Below, piece after piece: positions 33,953 to 43,008 of a stretch of 64,000 bases of DNA (positions within the stretch are counted from its first letter, which is position 1; each line of letters opens with the position of its first letter). The notes beneath the pieces were generated by a model. The model was not told the DNA's origin. It ran no database searches and was given only the letters and a program-made list of their open reading frames with translations. The stretch is from CAWGET01 sp963821715. Its GTDB lineage: Bacteria > Bacteroidota > Ignavibacteria > Ignavibacteriales > Melioribacteraceae. The stretch is from the NCBI GenBank assembly GCA_963821715.1, contig CAWGET010000004.1, positions 310,001 to 374,000 on the forward strand, read 5' to 3'. The translations under genes were made by a program, and so were the position numbers.

Positions 33953-34834
33953 TTAAAATTGTATTGAATTTATTTGATGTGAAAAAAGTTCTTCATAACT
34001 TTTAATAAAATTTTCAAGGTATTCTTCGTCACCAAGCTTTAAAATATCGATGGTGGCTTTATCTAACTCATAGTTTTTATCCCAACTGAATCCACCATAA
34101 CCAAGTTTGTACGTCATATAATCCGCAAGATGAATCAGCGCGGCGAGTTCTTTATTCTCTTCGGAATCCGATGGTTTATGATGTTGATTAACCGCGTCGG
34201 CAAGTCCGTCGGGTAAATTCCATCTGCCCATCAAATGCTTTCCAATTTCCGAATGCGATACGCCTAGAGTTTCAATTTCAGCTTCATGGAAGGTCATTTC
34301 ATCATTTTCCGTAAGCTCTATAATTTTTTTGTATTCCTGGTTAAAATATTTGTAGATAATCGGTATACCGAGATCGTGCAGCAGACCGGCTGTAAAAACT
34401 TCGCCGCTAAAAGTATAACCAAGATCATCGGCAATTCTTTTTGCAGCGGAAGCGGTTAGTATCGAGTGAGTCCAATAAGCTTTTTGTTCAAATTTTTTAT
34501 CGCCTATTTTCTTGAACGCTTCCAACAATGAAAGAGCAATAACTATATCTTTTATGTGGTTGAAGCCGAGAATGACGATCGCGAAATCGATAGTGGAAAC
34601 CCTGCGCGGAATTCCATATAAAGGTGAATTTGCTACGGATAAAATTTTTGTAACTAATCCCTGGTCTTTTGTAATAATTTTCGCAAGCTGCGCCGCACTC
34701 GCCATCGGATTTTCGATCATCTTCGTTACTTCGAAAATCACATATGGAATTGAAGGCAGGTTATAAACCGAGGAGAGTGATTTTATCGTCCTCTGTTTTT
34801 TGTGATTTATTATTTCAAGGGCCTGTTCATTCAT
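33953..34834 (-). CDS. HDOD-domain protein, copy 1
   Basis: 293 residues, the same architecture as its downstream paralogue: VIFEVTKMIENPMAS, ILSVANSPLYGIPRRVSTID, AGLLHDLGIPI and AVNQHHKP. Copies are colinear over their whole length but clearly diverged, so the duplication is old. The ATG overlaps the end of fliA by eight bases, which couples it to the flagellar sigma factor. Confidence 0.9.
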   Translation of the reverse strand: MNEQALEIINHKKQRTIKSLSSVYNLPSIPYVIFEVTKMIENPMASAAQLAKIITKDQGLVTKILSVANSPLYGIPRRVSTIDFAIVILGFNHIKDIVIALSLLEAFKKIGDKKFEQKAYWTHSILTASAAKRIADDLGYTFSGEVFTAGLLHDLGIPIIYKYFNQEYKKIIELTENDEMTFHEAEIETLGVSHSEIGKHLMGRWNLPDGLADAVNQHHKPSDSEENKELAALIHLADYMTYKLGYGGFSWDKNYELDKATIDILKLGDEEYLENFIKSYEELFSHQINSIQF

Positions 34835-35486
34835 ATTGAAACTGCATTTTTTCTTTTAATTCTTTAACAATTTTTGAGTGTATTTGGGAAACGCGAGAAA
34901 CTGTAATTCCCAATACTTCGGCTATTTCTTTATAGTTTAAATTTTCGTAATAGTATAAAGTTATTACCAACCTGTCCCTTTCGTTTAATTCTTTTATCAT
35001 AGCAACAAGAATATCTTTCTGCTCATCTTTATGAACTACTTCGTCCGGCTGCGCTGTCTCGTCCGGTATCACTTCGTAGAGCATGTAGCCTTCGTCGTTA
35101 TCAACAGGATTTGTAAGGGAAACATTTTTATAGTAAACTTCGTTTTCGTTGTTGTAATTATTGCGCGGTTTTATTTGAATCTTTCTAAGTTCATCGATTA
35201 TCTTTCCACGGATTCTTTGTATGGCGTAAGTTTCAAACTTAGTTCCGTAGTCGGGATCAAAACGGTCAATTGCTTCGCTTAATCCTTCAATTCCATATTG
35301 GAAAAAATCCCGCTCGTCAACTATGTTAAGATTAACGAACTTGGAATTGTGAATTACATAATGAACAAGTTTGGTGTAGTTTACCATGATTTGTCTTTTG
35401 AGGGAAGGATGCGGTTGCTCCTTATACTGCGACCAAAGATCAGCATTAGAATGATTCATATTTAATGTGTCCTGAGAAGTTTTCAT
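34827..35486 (-). CDS. fliA: Flagellar sigma factor FliA (sigma-28)
   Basis: 219 residues. Sigma region 2 (EGLSEAIDRFDPDYGTKFET, YAIQRIRGKIIDELRK) and region 4 (NLNYKEIAEVLGITVSRVSQ) are clear, with the RGKIIDELRK segment typical of the FliA/WhiG/SigD group. It directs late flagellar genes such as flagellin. No FlgM anti-sigma gene is recognised in the window. The start may be ATG 35486 or the ATG nine codons later (35459). Confidence 0.93.
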   Translation of the reverse strand: MKTSQDTLNMNHSNADLWSQYKEQPHPSLKRQIMVNYTKLVHYVIHNSKFVNLNIVDERDFFQYGIEGLSEAIDRFDPDYGTKFETYAIQRIRGKIIDELRKIQIKPRNNYNNENEVYYKNVSLTNPVDNDEGYMLYEVIPDETAQPDEVVHKDEQKDILVAMIKELNERDRLVITLYYYENLNYKEIAEVLGITVSRVSQIHSKIVKELKEKMQFQYE

Positions 35487-35490
35487 TTAT

Positions 35491-35685
35491 CTATTTCGAT
35501 TTTTGTGAAGTCCTGTTAATTGCTTTTATAAATGCCAGCGCCAATATGCTTAGCATTATTGTAACTACCGTGAAAATTGTAAGAGAACGTACAATCACAT
35601 CCAAAATTTCAAAACCTTTCTGGCTGAAAAAAATGATTGAAATGAAAAAGACTAATAAACCGAACTGTAAAACTATTTTATTCAT
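35491..35685 (-). CDS. Small two-helix membrane protein
   Basis: 64 residues with two membrane helices (about 5-22 and 28-53) and a basic C-terminus (KAINRTSQKSK). Unknown. Support for it being real: a strong AAGGAG ribosome site seven bases upstream, placement at the head of the fliA group with a four-base gap to fliA, and a sigma-54-like motif 25 bases upstream. Confidence 0.65.
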   Translation of the reverse strand: MNKIVLQFGLLVFFISIIFFSQKGFEILDVIVRSLTIFTVVTIMLSILALAFIKAINRTSQKSK

Positions 35686-35709
35686 TTTTTCTCCTTGTAA
35701 ATAAAGAAG

Positions 35710-35724
35710 TCAAAGAATGTACCA
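35710..35724 (-). promoter_or_regulatory. Sigma-54-like -24/-12 motif upstream of the fliA group
   Basis: On the minus strand the 15 bases read TGGTAC-ATTCT-TTGA. The spacing matches the sigma-54 consensus (TGGCAC-N5-TTGC), except A for C in the -12 element. It ends 25 bases before the start codon of the small membrane-protein gene. Matching motifs precede fliL and flgB. Confidence 0.5.
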
Positions 35725-35770
35725 AAAAATTTATGTGGATGAATCGGGATTAAGCTAAGGTTTTTAAGTG

Positions 35771-36628
35771 TTAAAATGCGTTTTGGTTAGATGACGAACC
35801 GGCTTGATGTTTACTATTAGCCACTTGTTTGAATTTGGCAATTCGATTGGCAATTTCAGAAAACTGAACCGCGATGCCGGATTCAGGATATTTTTCCGAT
35901 ACAATTACTTGCTCCATTATGGACTGATTTACTTCGGCTCCGGAAAGAATCGTTCCCAATAATTTCGCTTCTTTTTTCAAGAAATGTGTGGAAGCTTTAT
36001 TAAGATTTTCAAACGCCGATTCTCCTTCGTTAAAATTATTACATTTATTGAAGATAATTTCCACGTCGGTTTCCGTCAGGTTCGAATGCATCAGTTTCAT
36101 CATCACATAAGCGTCCATAACAGCCGTCGGCTCAGGTGTTGAAACAATGACGGCGAGATCGGAATTTGCAGCGACTTCAAATATCTCTTTCTGTTCTCCT
36201 GCCGGCGTATCGAAAATTATGCAATCGTAGTTTTTGGAACCGAGCAGATAAAGGAAAGACTTAAATTTTTCACGATTAATCGCAGGATGATCGGGTTTGC
36301 CTGACGCTCCGTAAATCACATCGAATCCCGGACTGTAACGGCTTATCGCGTCGTCAATTGTGCAGCGGTTGGTAAAATAATCGTAAATAGAAAAAGCCGG
36401 AAGAGCGTCCATCATTATATGAACATTGGCTAAATTAAAATCAAAATCAACGAGCAAAACTTTGTAACTCATTTTAGAAAGATGATAGGCTGTATTAACC
36501 GCAGAAACGGTTTTCCCCGTTCCTCCTTTTCCCGAAGTAAACGTAACTACAAAAGAATCATTTTCTTGTGATCCACCCGATCCGCTTAATTTTCGCAGTT
36601 CTAAAATTCTTTCGGCTTGCCCCAGCAT
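35771..36628 (-). CDS. flhG: FlhG/FleN, MinD-like ATPase controlling flagellar number
   Basis: 285 residues with the deviant Walker A SGKGGTGKT (about 31-39), the switch LLVDFDFNLANVHIMMD, and FDTPAGEQ. FlhG limits flagellar number and stimulates FlhF GTPase. It follows flhF with a one-base overlap. The C-terminal tail (KHQAGSSSNQNAF) is short. Confidence 0.93.
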   Translation of the reverse strand: MLGQAERILELRKLSGSGGSQENDSFVVTFTSGKGGTGKTVSAVNTAYHLSKMSYKVLLVDFDFNLANVHIMMDALPAFSIYDYFTNRCTIDDAISRYSPGFDVIYGASGKPDHPAINREKFKSFLYLLGSKNYDCIIFDTPAGEQKEIFEVAANSDLAVIVSTPEPTAVMDAYVMMKLMHSNLTETDVEIIFNKCNNFNEGESAFENLNKASTHFLKKEAKLLGTILSGAEVNQSIMEQVIVSEKYPESGIAVQFSEIANRIAKFKQVANSKHQAGSSSNQNAF

Positions 36629-37740
36629 CAGCTAATGTTTCCTGAGTAAATTGTATTTGCAATAAACTCAGCATCCGCCGCGATTATATCATCAGGGATT
36701 ACCTGACCATTGGTTAAATAGGCAACCGGATAATTAAAACGACTTACAACATTCAAAATATTTCCAAATGCCGCGGCTTCGTCAAGTTTTGTAAATACAA
36801 ATCCGGTATAATCGAACAGCTTAAATTTTTCGGCCGTGTCTAATAATGTTTTTGTAGTACTGCTTGTATTTAGAACTAGATAGGTTTCGTCGATATCAAC
36901 GGAGTCGAGAAACTTTTTAGCTCCTTCCAGCAGTTTGGTATTGTTCTGGCTTCTGCCGGCAGTATCGATAAATACAATATCCTTTTTCTTGAACTTTTCA
37001 AGATGTTTTTTCAAATCGTTCGGCTCATAAGCCACAAGAAAATCAATATCGCTCACTTCTGAAAAAATCTTTAACTGATCCAGCGCGCCGAGGCGATATG
37101 TATCGATAGAAATTAAACCGATATCCAGATTGTGTAAAATTTTTGATATGACAGCCAGCTTTGCTATGCAGGTAGTTTTTCCGACTCCGGTTGGGCCTAC
37201 AAGTGAAATCACTTTCGTCTTCTTGCCTTTTTCAAGATGAAAAGAAGTAGTCGGAATCATTGAAGAGATTGCCGAGATCAACTGATCTTCCAGCTCATCT
37301 TCAGTCAGCAGTCCTTTATATTTTTTTAGTTCCTGTATTATTTTGGAAATGACCGCTTTATCAATTTCCCTGTCGATCAATCTGTTTTCAATTTTTGTAA
37401 GGAAATCTTTTTTATTTTCAGACCGATCCTCAGCTTTATTTTCTTTTTCGCTTACGCTTATATCATCCGTTGTATGATATATTTTGCTAGTCAGTCTCTC
37501 AAGTTCATTTTTAAAATTTCCGGCGGCGGCTTCATTTACCTTTGCCTTTTTTTCAGCCGGAATTACCGGCGCTTTATCTTCATCAATCCCGGCGGTAAGT
37601 TCAAACATTTTGTTTACTTCAAGTCCAAAATCATCTTCAATCATTTTGGTACTTAATATTACCGCATCTTTTCCCAGCTCATCTTTCATCCGCGCCATTG
37701 CTTCCTGTAATGTCGGCGCTTTAATTTTTTTTATGTACAT
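36628..37740 (-). CDS. flhF: FlhF, SRP-type GTPase placing the flagellum
   Basis: 370 residues: an N-terminal basic B domain (KIKAPTLQEAMARMKDELGK), an N domain, and an SRP-type GTPase domain with VGPTGVGKTTCIAKLA (G1), DTYRLGALDQLKIFSEV, FIDTAGRSQ (G3) and FTKLDEAAAFG (G4/G5). It recruits early basal-body parts to the membrane site. It starts three bases after flhA ends. Confidence 0.94.
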   Translation of the reverse strand: MYIKKIKAPTLQEAMARMKDELGKDAVILSTKMIEDDFGLEVNKMFELTAGIDEDKAPVIPAEKKAKVNEAAAGNFKNELERLTSKIYHTTDDISVSEKENKAEDRSENKKDFLTKIENRLIDREIDKAVISKIIQELKKYKGLLTEDELEDQLISAISSMIPTTSFHLEKGKKTKVISLVGPTGVGKTTCIAKLAVISKILHNLDIGLISIDTYRLGALDQLKIFSEVSDIDFLVAYEPNDLKKHLEKFKKKDIVFIDTAGRSQNNTKLLEGAKKFLDSVDIDETYLVLNTSSTTKTLLDTAEKFKLFDYTGFVFTKLDEAAAFGNILNVVSRFNYPVAYLTNGQVIPDDIIAADAEFIANTIYSGNIS

Positions 37741-37743
37741 CTC

Positions 37744-39366
37744 TTAAACCTCAATTTTTCCTATAAACTCAATCTCGAGATTTGACGGGAGTTCGGTATA
37801 CGATAATACCGTCACATCCGGGAAGGTGGAATTTATTAATCTATAAAAATACGGGCGTATTGTGGCTGAAGTTAAGAAAACCGGAATGTATCCGAGTTCC
37901 CTTATTTTTTCAAGATTTTTCACGATCGATTGGTTAAGAGCGTTCAGCATTTCCGGGTTCAATCCCAAAGTCTGTACCGCGTCCTTCTGCTGAGAGAGCG
38001 AATTGGTAATAAATCCTTCAAGATTTTCTCCTATCGCAACAGCGTGTATAATTCCATTCGGATCTTTGTATACATTCGCAATTGTATCGCCGAGTGAATG
38101 TCTTACATATTCGGTTAAAACATCTACGTTTTTGGTAACTTTGGAATAATCCACGAGCGCTTCTAATATTTGAACCAAATCTTTTATCGGCACTAATTCC
38201 TTCAGTAAATTCTGTAGAACTTTTTGGATCGTTCCCAACGGAAGCGCGTCGGGATTCACATCTTCTATAACAGCGGGATAATCTTTTTTCAAATTTTCCA
38301 GAAGCTGCTTTACCGATTGACGAGACAAAACCTTGTCGAAATTTTTCTTAATGGTTTCCTGCAGATGCGTTGATAAAACCGAGATAGCATCGACAAGTGT
38401 ATAACCGAGCAAATCGGCTTTCTCTTTTTCTTTTTCTGTTATCCAATATCCATCGAGGTTGAACGCGGGATCTTTAGTCGGGATTCCGCTGATCGGTTCG
38501 GAAACAGTTCCGGGATTCATAGCGAGATAGCGGTCGCTGTAAATTTCAAACTGCGCAGCCACGTTACCCTTTATTTTGATGATATACTCGTTCGGACTTA
38601 ATTGGAGATTATCTCTAACTCGGACCGGCGGAACAAGTACTCCGTATTCTAAAGCGATATATTTTCTGGTTGATGATATTTTCTGAAATAAATTGCCACC
38701 CTGATTTTCATCAACAAGGGAAATTAATCCGTATCCGATTTCCACTTCTATCGGATCGACCTGGAGGTAGTCTTCCACTTTTTCTTCGGCCGGTTCGGCT
38801 TCCGTAATTTCGTCTAGTCCTTCGTTTGCTTTATCTTCTTTGGATTTTTTATTCACAAAAAACGTAACCGCTCCCATCGAAAGTCCGAGCGATAAGAAAG
38901 GAATAGTCGGCATTCCCGGAACAAGAGCGAACAATAACACTGCTCCTGTTACCGTTCCCAAAGCGCGCGGATTGGAAAATAATTGCAGCCTCATCTGGCT
39001 GTCCATCGATTTTCCCTCGGCGCTTTTAGTTACAACCATACCCGAAGAAGTTGCAATGAGCAAAGCAGGAATCTGAGAAACTAATCCGTCACCAATAGTT
39101 AAAATTGTAAAAGATTGGAGCGCCGTGGACATATCCATTCCGCGCTGCGCAACACCAATGATAAATCCGCCGATAATGTTTATCGCGGTTATCAAAAGTC
39201 CCGCAATGGCGTCCCCTTTAACAAACTTACTTGCGCCGTCCATTGCGCCGTAAAACTCAGCTTCTCTCGAAATATTATCGCGCCTAGTTCTCGCTTCTGT
39301 TTCGTTAATCAATCCGGAGTTAAGATCGGCGTCTATCGCCATTTGTTTTCCCGGCATAGCGTCCAG
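37744..39366 (-). CDS. flhA: FlhA, C-terminal fragment of a frameshifted gene
   Basis: The C-terminal three quarters of FlhA, the major gate of the flagellar type III export apparatus. It begins within LDAMPGKQMAIDADLN-type sequence (first Met at 39357), then membrane helices 5-8 and the cytoplasmic nonamer domain (from about VDPIEVEIGYGLISL). The N-terminal part is in another frame (39320-39787). One extra base at 39367 separates them: deleting it joins AARFT to LDAMPGKQ exactly as in the family. Joined length would be 680 residues, the normal size. Confidence 0.92.
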   Translation of the reverse strand: MDAMPGKQMAIDADLNSGLINETEARTRRDNISREAEFYGAMDGASKFVKGDAIAGLLITAINIIGGFIIGVAQRGMDMSTALQSFTILTIGDGLVSQIPALLIATSSGMVVTKSAEGKSMDSQMRLQLFSNPRALGTVTGAVLLFALVPGMPTIPFLSLGLSMGAVTFFVNKKSKEDKANEGLDEITEAEPAEEKVEDYLQVDPIEVEIGYGLISLVDENQGGNLFQKISSTRKYIALEYGVLVPPVRVRDNLQLSPNEYIIKIKGNVAAQFEIYSDRYLAMNPGTVSEPISGIPTKDPAFNLDGYWITEKEKEKADLLGYTLVDAISVLSTHLQETIKKNFDKVLSRQSVKQLLENLKKDYPAVIEDVNPDALPLGTIQKVLQNLLKELVPIKDLVQILEALVDYSKVTKNVDVLTEYVRHSLGDTIANVYKDPNGIIHAVAIGENLEGFITNSLSQQKDAVQTLGLNPEMLNALNQSIVKNLEKIRELGYIPVFLTSATIRPYFYRLINSTFPDVTVLSYTELPSNLEIEFIGKIEV

Positions 39367-39787
39367 AGGTAAACCTTGCGGCTACTTCCGAGATTCTTCC
39401 CGAACCTTTTACGATGACAATAAATTGAATTATCAAAAGGATGAAAAATACTATAAAGCCGACAACATAACTTCCGCCGACAACAAATGAACCAAATGTT
39501 TCGATAACTTCGCCCGCATATCCTTCTAGAAGAATAAGCCTTGTTGAACTTATGTTCAGCGATAGCCGGAAGAGCGTTAATACGAGGAGCATTCCCGGAA
39601 AAACGGAAATATCCAGCGGAGAATTAATATAGAGTGCGACGATTAGAATAAGTACAGCAAAAGAAATATTTAACGCCAAAAGAAAATCCAGCAAAAACGA
39701 TGGAAGCGGGATTATCATCAATCCCAGCATCAGAATTACGCCGATGGCGAAGAATATATCGGTATTTGCAAAAATTTTCTTCATCAT
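39320..39787 (-). CDS. flhA: FlhA, N-terminal fragment of a frameshifted gene
   Basis: Real FlhA sequence from MMKKIFANTD through the first four membrane helices, ending with GSGRISEVAARFT (about residue 140); the last 15 residues are out of frame. The TLFRLSLNISSTRLIL motif typical of FlhA is intact. The start overlaps flhB by four bases. Export would fail if the frameshift is real. Confidence 0.92.
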   Translation of the reverse strand: MMKKIFANTDIFFAIGVILMLGLMIIPLPSFLLDFLLALNISFAVLILIVALYINSPLDISVFPGMLLVLTLFRLSLNISSTRLILLEGYAGEVIETFGSFVVGGSYVVGFIVFFILLIIQFIVIVKGSGRISEVAARFTSGRYAGKTNGDRRRS

Positions 39788-40206
39788 ACTATTGATTTTT
39801 TGCCGGTTTTGTTTTTCAATTGGAAAATATATGCCAAAATTTGTGCCACAGCTTTATAGAGATTTTCGGGTATTTCGTCGCCTATTTCGCAATTTTTGTA
39901 TAAAGCTCTAGCCAACTGTACATCTTCGTGCAGCGGAACGTTATTTTCCGCCGCTAATTTCTTAATTCTTTGAGCCACAAGATCAGCTCCCTTGGCTACT
40001 ACTTTAGGAGCGGAAGTTTTTCCCATTTCATATTTTATTGCAACCGCAAAGTGAGTAGGGTTGGTTATTACAACATCAGCATTCGGAATTTCTTCCATCA
40101 TTCTGCTGCGCGCCATCGCAATTTGTTTTCCTTTTATATGCGATTTGACGTGAGGATCACCTTCGGTTTGTTTATTCTCTTCTTTTACTTCCTCTTTCGT
40201 CATCAT
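39784..40206 (-). CDS. flhB: FlhB, C-terminal fragment of a frameshifted gene
   Basis: The cytoplasmic domain of FlhB, with KEENKQTEGDPHVKSHIKGK and the self-cleaving ITNPTHFAV site (cut between N and PTH), which switches export from hook to filament proteins. In the same frame upstream of 40206 lies WKVALVFALLAGADFAYQKF, the end of the fourth membrane helix, so this is not an independent gene. It joins the N-terminal fragment if one base is removed from the run at 40288-40291. Confidence 0.92.
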   Translation of the reverse strand: MMTKEEVKEENKQTEGDPHVKSHIKGKQIAMARSRMMEEIPNADVVITNPTHFAVAIKYEMGKTSAPKVVAKGADLVAQRIKKLAAENNVPLHEDVQLARALYKNCEIGDEIPENLYKAVAQILAYIFQLKNKTGKKSIV

Positions 40207-40222
40207 TAGATCTTTTTTATGC

Positions 40223-40870
40223 TTAAATTTTTGATAAGCAAAATCGGCTCCGGCAAGCAGCGCGAAGACGAGCGCAACTTTCCATAGAAAAGTCTATCGT
40301 CGTTTCAACCATAAATAAAACAATTTCGTTAATCGAATAATCTACCAGTCCTACGGAGTTCATAATCGCGTCGGAAAGAATGTAGTAGGTAAAAAGTCCG
40401 ATAATAACAAGTTTAATTATGGATTTGGATAACTCAACGAGCGAACGCGAAGAGAAGAGTGTGTTTTTTATTCCTTTAAGCGGATTTAACTTTGAAAATT
40501 TCGGAGCAAGAGCTTTTGGAGTTATTTTGAATCCTACTTGTCCGTAACCTGCGGCAAGCGCTATTATTACAAGCCCAAAAAATATTGGTGCAAGTGTAAT
40601 TACAAAAAATGAAATCCCCTTAATAGCGAACAATCTGAGCATTTGTAAATTAACATCGAGAGAATCGAGAGAACTAAAAATTGAAATACTAAGCTTACTT
40701 AAATTATCGCCGATATAAAATTTAGTCATGTATAAAAGGAGAAGTCCCGTAGCGAAAATCGCTAAGGAATTTATCTCCATACTTTTACCAACCTGCCCTT
40801 TATCGCGACTCTCTTCCAGCCGCTTACCGGTCGGTTGTTCGGTTTTATCTTGTCCGCCTGTATCGGGCAT
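40223..40870 (-). CDS. flhB: FlhB, N-terminal fragment of a frameshifted gene
   Basis: Starts with TEQPTGKRLEESRDKGQV, the conserved FlhB opening, followed by membrane helices 1-4 and the GFKITPKALAPKFSKLNPL loop. After TTIDF the frame runs into 20 unrelated residues and a stop. An extra T in a four-T run (40288-40291) explains this. The joined protein would have 361 residues, normal for FlhB. It shares one base with fliR. Confidence 0.92.
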   Translation of the reverse strand: MPDTGGQDKTEQPTGKRLEESRDKGQVGKSMEINSLAIFATGLLLLYMTKFYIGDNLSKLSISIFSSLDSLDVNLQMLRLFAIKGISFFVITLAPIFFGLVIIALAAGYGQVGFKITPKALAPKFSKLNPLKGIKNTLFSSRSLVELSKSIIKLVIIGLFTYYILSDAIMNSVGLVDYSINEIVLFMVETTIDFSMESCARLRAACRSRFCLSKI

Positions 40871-41646
40871 TAATTACTCATCACTTTAACTAGTTCCAAA
40901 AGTTTATCTTCATAACCCATTAAGAGGTTTTTAAAAACATAAATGTACATCGGTATTACCATAAGAAGGAGTAAAAATCCAAGACCGATCTTCAACGGAT
41001 GAAGCACAAAAAACACCTGCATCTGGGGAATTACGCGTGCCATAATTCCCGCCGCAACGTGCAGCAGAAAAAACGAAACCATAATTGGAGACGCGATTTT
41101 AACCGCGAGTACAAAAATTCCGCCAGAATATTTTATAATTAAATTGAATACAGATTCGTTCATCGTCGAAGTTCCTATCGGAATTACTTTGAAAGAATAA
41201 GCCAACGACTGAACTACATAATGATGCCCGTCAATTAAAAGGAAAACGAGTATTGCCAGCATCGATAAAAATACGCCGATCATATTATTATTTATTTCCG
41301 ACGTCGGATCGAACATCTGCGCCATTCCCAATCCCATATCGAATCCGATCAGCGTTCCGGCATAACCAATTCCGTAAAACACAAAATGGAGAACAAAGCC
41401 CATTATCATTCCTGTTATAGCTTCTTTAACTCCGGCAAGTCCGAGACCGAGCAATCCCTGATCGTAATTGAAAGGATATTCTTCAACAGTGAAAAAGATC
41501 ATATACGAAATAACGAGAGCCAGACCCAATTTTGCTATAACCGGAAAATTTTTATCTCCGAAAACCGGCGCAATAAAAATAAGCGTCGCGACTCTTAAGA
41601 AAATCAAAAAAGTCGTTACAAAATCCGAGACGAGAATATCGGTCAT
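40870..41646 (-). CDS. fliR: Flagellar export protein FliR
   Basis: 258 residues with about six membrane segments. Family features: FLRVATLIFIAPVFGD near the start, GYAGTLIGFDMGLGMAQMFDP in the middle and the late HPLKIGLGFLLLL. FliR is the single-copy subunit of the FliPQR export gate. It overlaps fliQ by four bases. Confidence 0.93.
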   Translation of the reverse strand: MTDILVSDFVTTFLIFLRVATLIFIAPVFGDKNFPVIAKLGLALVISYMIFFTVEEYPFNYDQGLLGLGLAGVKEAITGMIMGFVLHFVFYGIGYAGTLIGFDMGLGMAQMFDPTSEINNNMIGVFLSMLAILVFLLIDGHHYVVQSLAYSFKVIPIGTSTMNESVFNLIIKYSGGIFVLAVKIASPIMVSFFLLHVAAGIMARVIPQMQVFFVLHPLKIGLGFLLLLMVIPMYIYVFKNLLMGYEDKLLELVKVMSN

Positions 41647-41912
41647 TTTGGTACAGTTACAATAAGATTGAATATTTTGTGAGTGATAGCGATAATTTTA
41701 TCCGCCATAAACGGAAGCATTAAAATGATAGCGATTCCGGTTATGATTATCTTCGGTACAAAAGTTAAAGTCATTTCCTGAATTGAAGTCGCTGCCTGAA
41801 AAATTGAAATAATCACTCCGAGAATAAGGGAAGTTCCGAGGATAGGAAGTAAAACTATTATTACTGTATAAAATACTTCCGTTAAAAGATCTATTACCAA
41901 ATCAAGCGTCAT
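41643..41912 (-). CDS. fliQ: Flagellar export protein FliQ
   Basis: 89 residues with two membrane helices and GVIISIFQAATSIQEMTLTF, the FliQ signature. I chose ATG 41912 (MTLDLVIDL); this is the normal length and overlaps fliP by four bases. Four FliQ copies surround the export gate. Confidence 0.94.
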   Translation of the reverse strand: MTLDLVIDLLTEVFYTVIIVLLPILGTSLILGVIISIFQAATSIQEMTLTFVPKIIITGIAIILMLPFMADKIIAITHKIFNLIVTVPK

Positions 41913-42673
41913 AATCCGAAACTCCTTACTAAAGATCCAACAATCAGCGCCCATCCGTCCACAAGAACGAAGAGCAGAATTTTAAATGGAAGCGAAACCA
42001 TCATCGGCGGAATCATCATCATTCCCATACTCATTAAAATGCTCGCCACAATCATATCGATCATTAAGAACGGTATAAAAAGAAAAAATCCTATTACAAA
42101 ACCGGTTCGTAATTCGCTTAAAACAAATGCCGGAATTAATACGTAAGTTGAAAGATCTTCTCTCGTTTCAGGTTGTTCGGTATTAGAAAAACTTAAAAAT
42201 AGTTCAAGATCCTGATCGCGAACGTGCTGAAACATAAATCCCCTGATGGGTGTTATAGCTTTTGCATAAGCCGAATCGATATCTATCTGATTTTCCATAT
42301 ACGGCTGAATTGCTTCTTCGTTTACGTTTTCCCAGACGGGAGCCATAACAAAAAATGTGATAAAAAGCGCAACACCTGCCAGAAGCTGAGTAGGCGGCAT
42401 CTGCATCGTTCCCAATGCGCTTCGTAAAAAGTGGAAGACGATAATTATTCGTAAATAGGAAGTGGTCATTATCAGAATAGACGGCGCCAGTGAGAGAACC
42501 GTTAGCAGTAAAAGTATTTGAAGAGTAACAGAAATATCTTCCGGTTGATCCGCTGTACTTACATCTAATCCAATTCTAGGAAGCGGAATAGTCGGACTCT
42601 GCTGCTGGGGAATAACCGATTGAACGGTTCCGAAAAAGAAAACCGCTATTAATAAAATTTTTATCTTCTTCAT
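41909..42673 (-). CDS. fliP: Flagellar export protein FliP
   Basis: 254 residues with a cleavable signal peptide (MKKIKILLIAVFFFGTVQSV) and about four membrane helices. LRSALGTMQMPPTQLL, FITFFVMAPVW and the C-terminal GMMMIPPMMVSLPFKILLFV are diagnostic. Five FliP subunits form the core of the export gate. Confidence 0.95.
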   Translation of the reverse strand: MKKIKILLIAVFFFGTVQSVIPQQQSPTIPLPRIGLDVSTADQPEDISVTLQILLLLTVLSLAPSILIMTTSYLRIIIVFHFLRSALGTMQMPPTQLLAGVALFITFFVMAPVWENVNEEAIQPYMENQIDIDSAYAKAITPIRGFMFQHVRDQDLELFLSFSNTEQPETREDLSTYVLIPAFVLSELRTGFVIGFFLFIPFLMIDMIVASILMSMGMMMIPPMMVSLPFKILLFVLVDGWALIVGSLVRSFGL

Positions 42674-43008
42674 CTTCCCAGACTCTTCTTTAAATAATCC
42701 ATAAAATTTGGCTGTCCGGAAGTCTGTTCGCTGTTTAAGTCAAAATCTTCGGGGCTGTCAATTTTATCGATCAAGTTAACCGAGTAATCGCTTACTCCGA
42801 GTACGTATAGTTTATCCTGAATTTTTACAACCGAGACAAATCTTTTAGGCATTAAAGCCTGTGTGCTTAATACGTTGATGTTAAAAAGTTTAGAGTTTTT
42901 TGAATCGACTGAATAGAGAAAACGCTTCGCCAATAGAAGCATAAAATACATAACGCCCAAAAGAGCAAATAGTACAAGAAAGATTTTTATTATTTCCCAA
43001 GCGCCCAT
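42670..43008 (-). CDS. fliO: Flagellar export scaffold FliO
   Basis: 112 residues: one N-terminal membrane helix (FLVLFALLGVMYFMLLLAKRF) and a small cytoplasmic domain (PKRFVSVVKIQDKLYVLGVS). FliO is poorly conserved; the call rests on this layout and on the fliN-fliO-fliP order. It helps FliP rings assemble. It overlaps fliP by four bases. Confidence 0.88.
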   Translation of the reverse strand: MGAWEIIKIFLVLFALLGVMYFMLLLAKRFLYSVDSKNSKLFNINVLSTQALMPKRFVSVVKIQDKLYVLGVSDYSVNLIDKIDSPEDFDLNSEQTSGQPNFMDYLKKSLGR

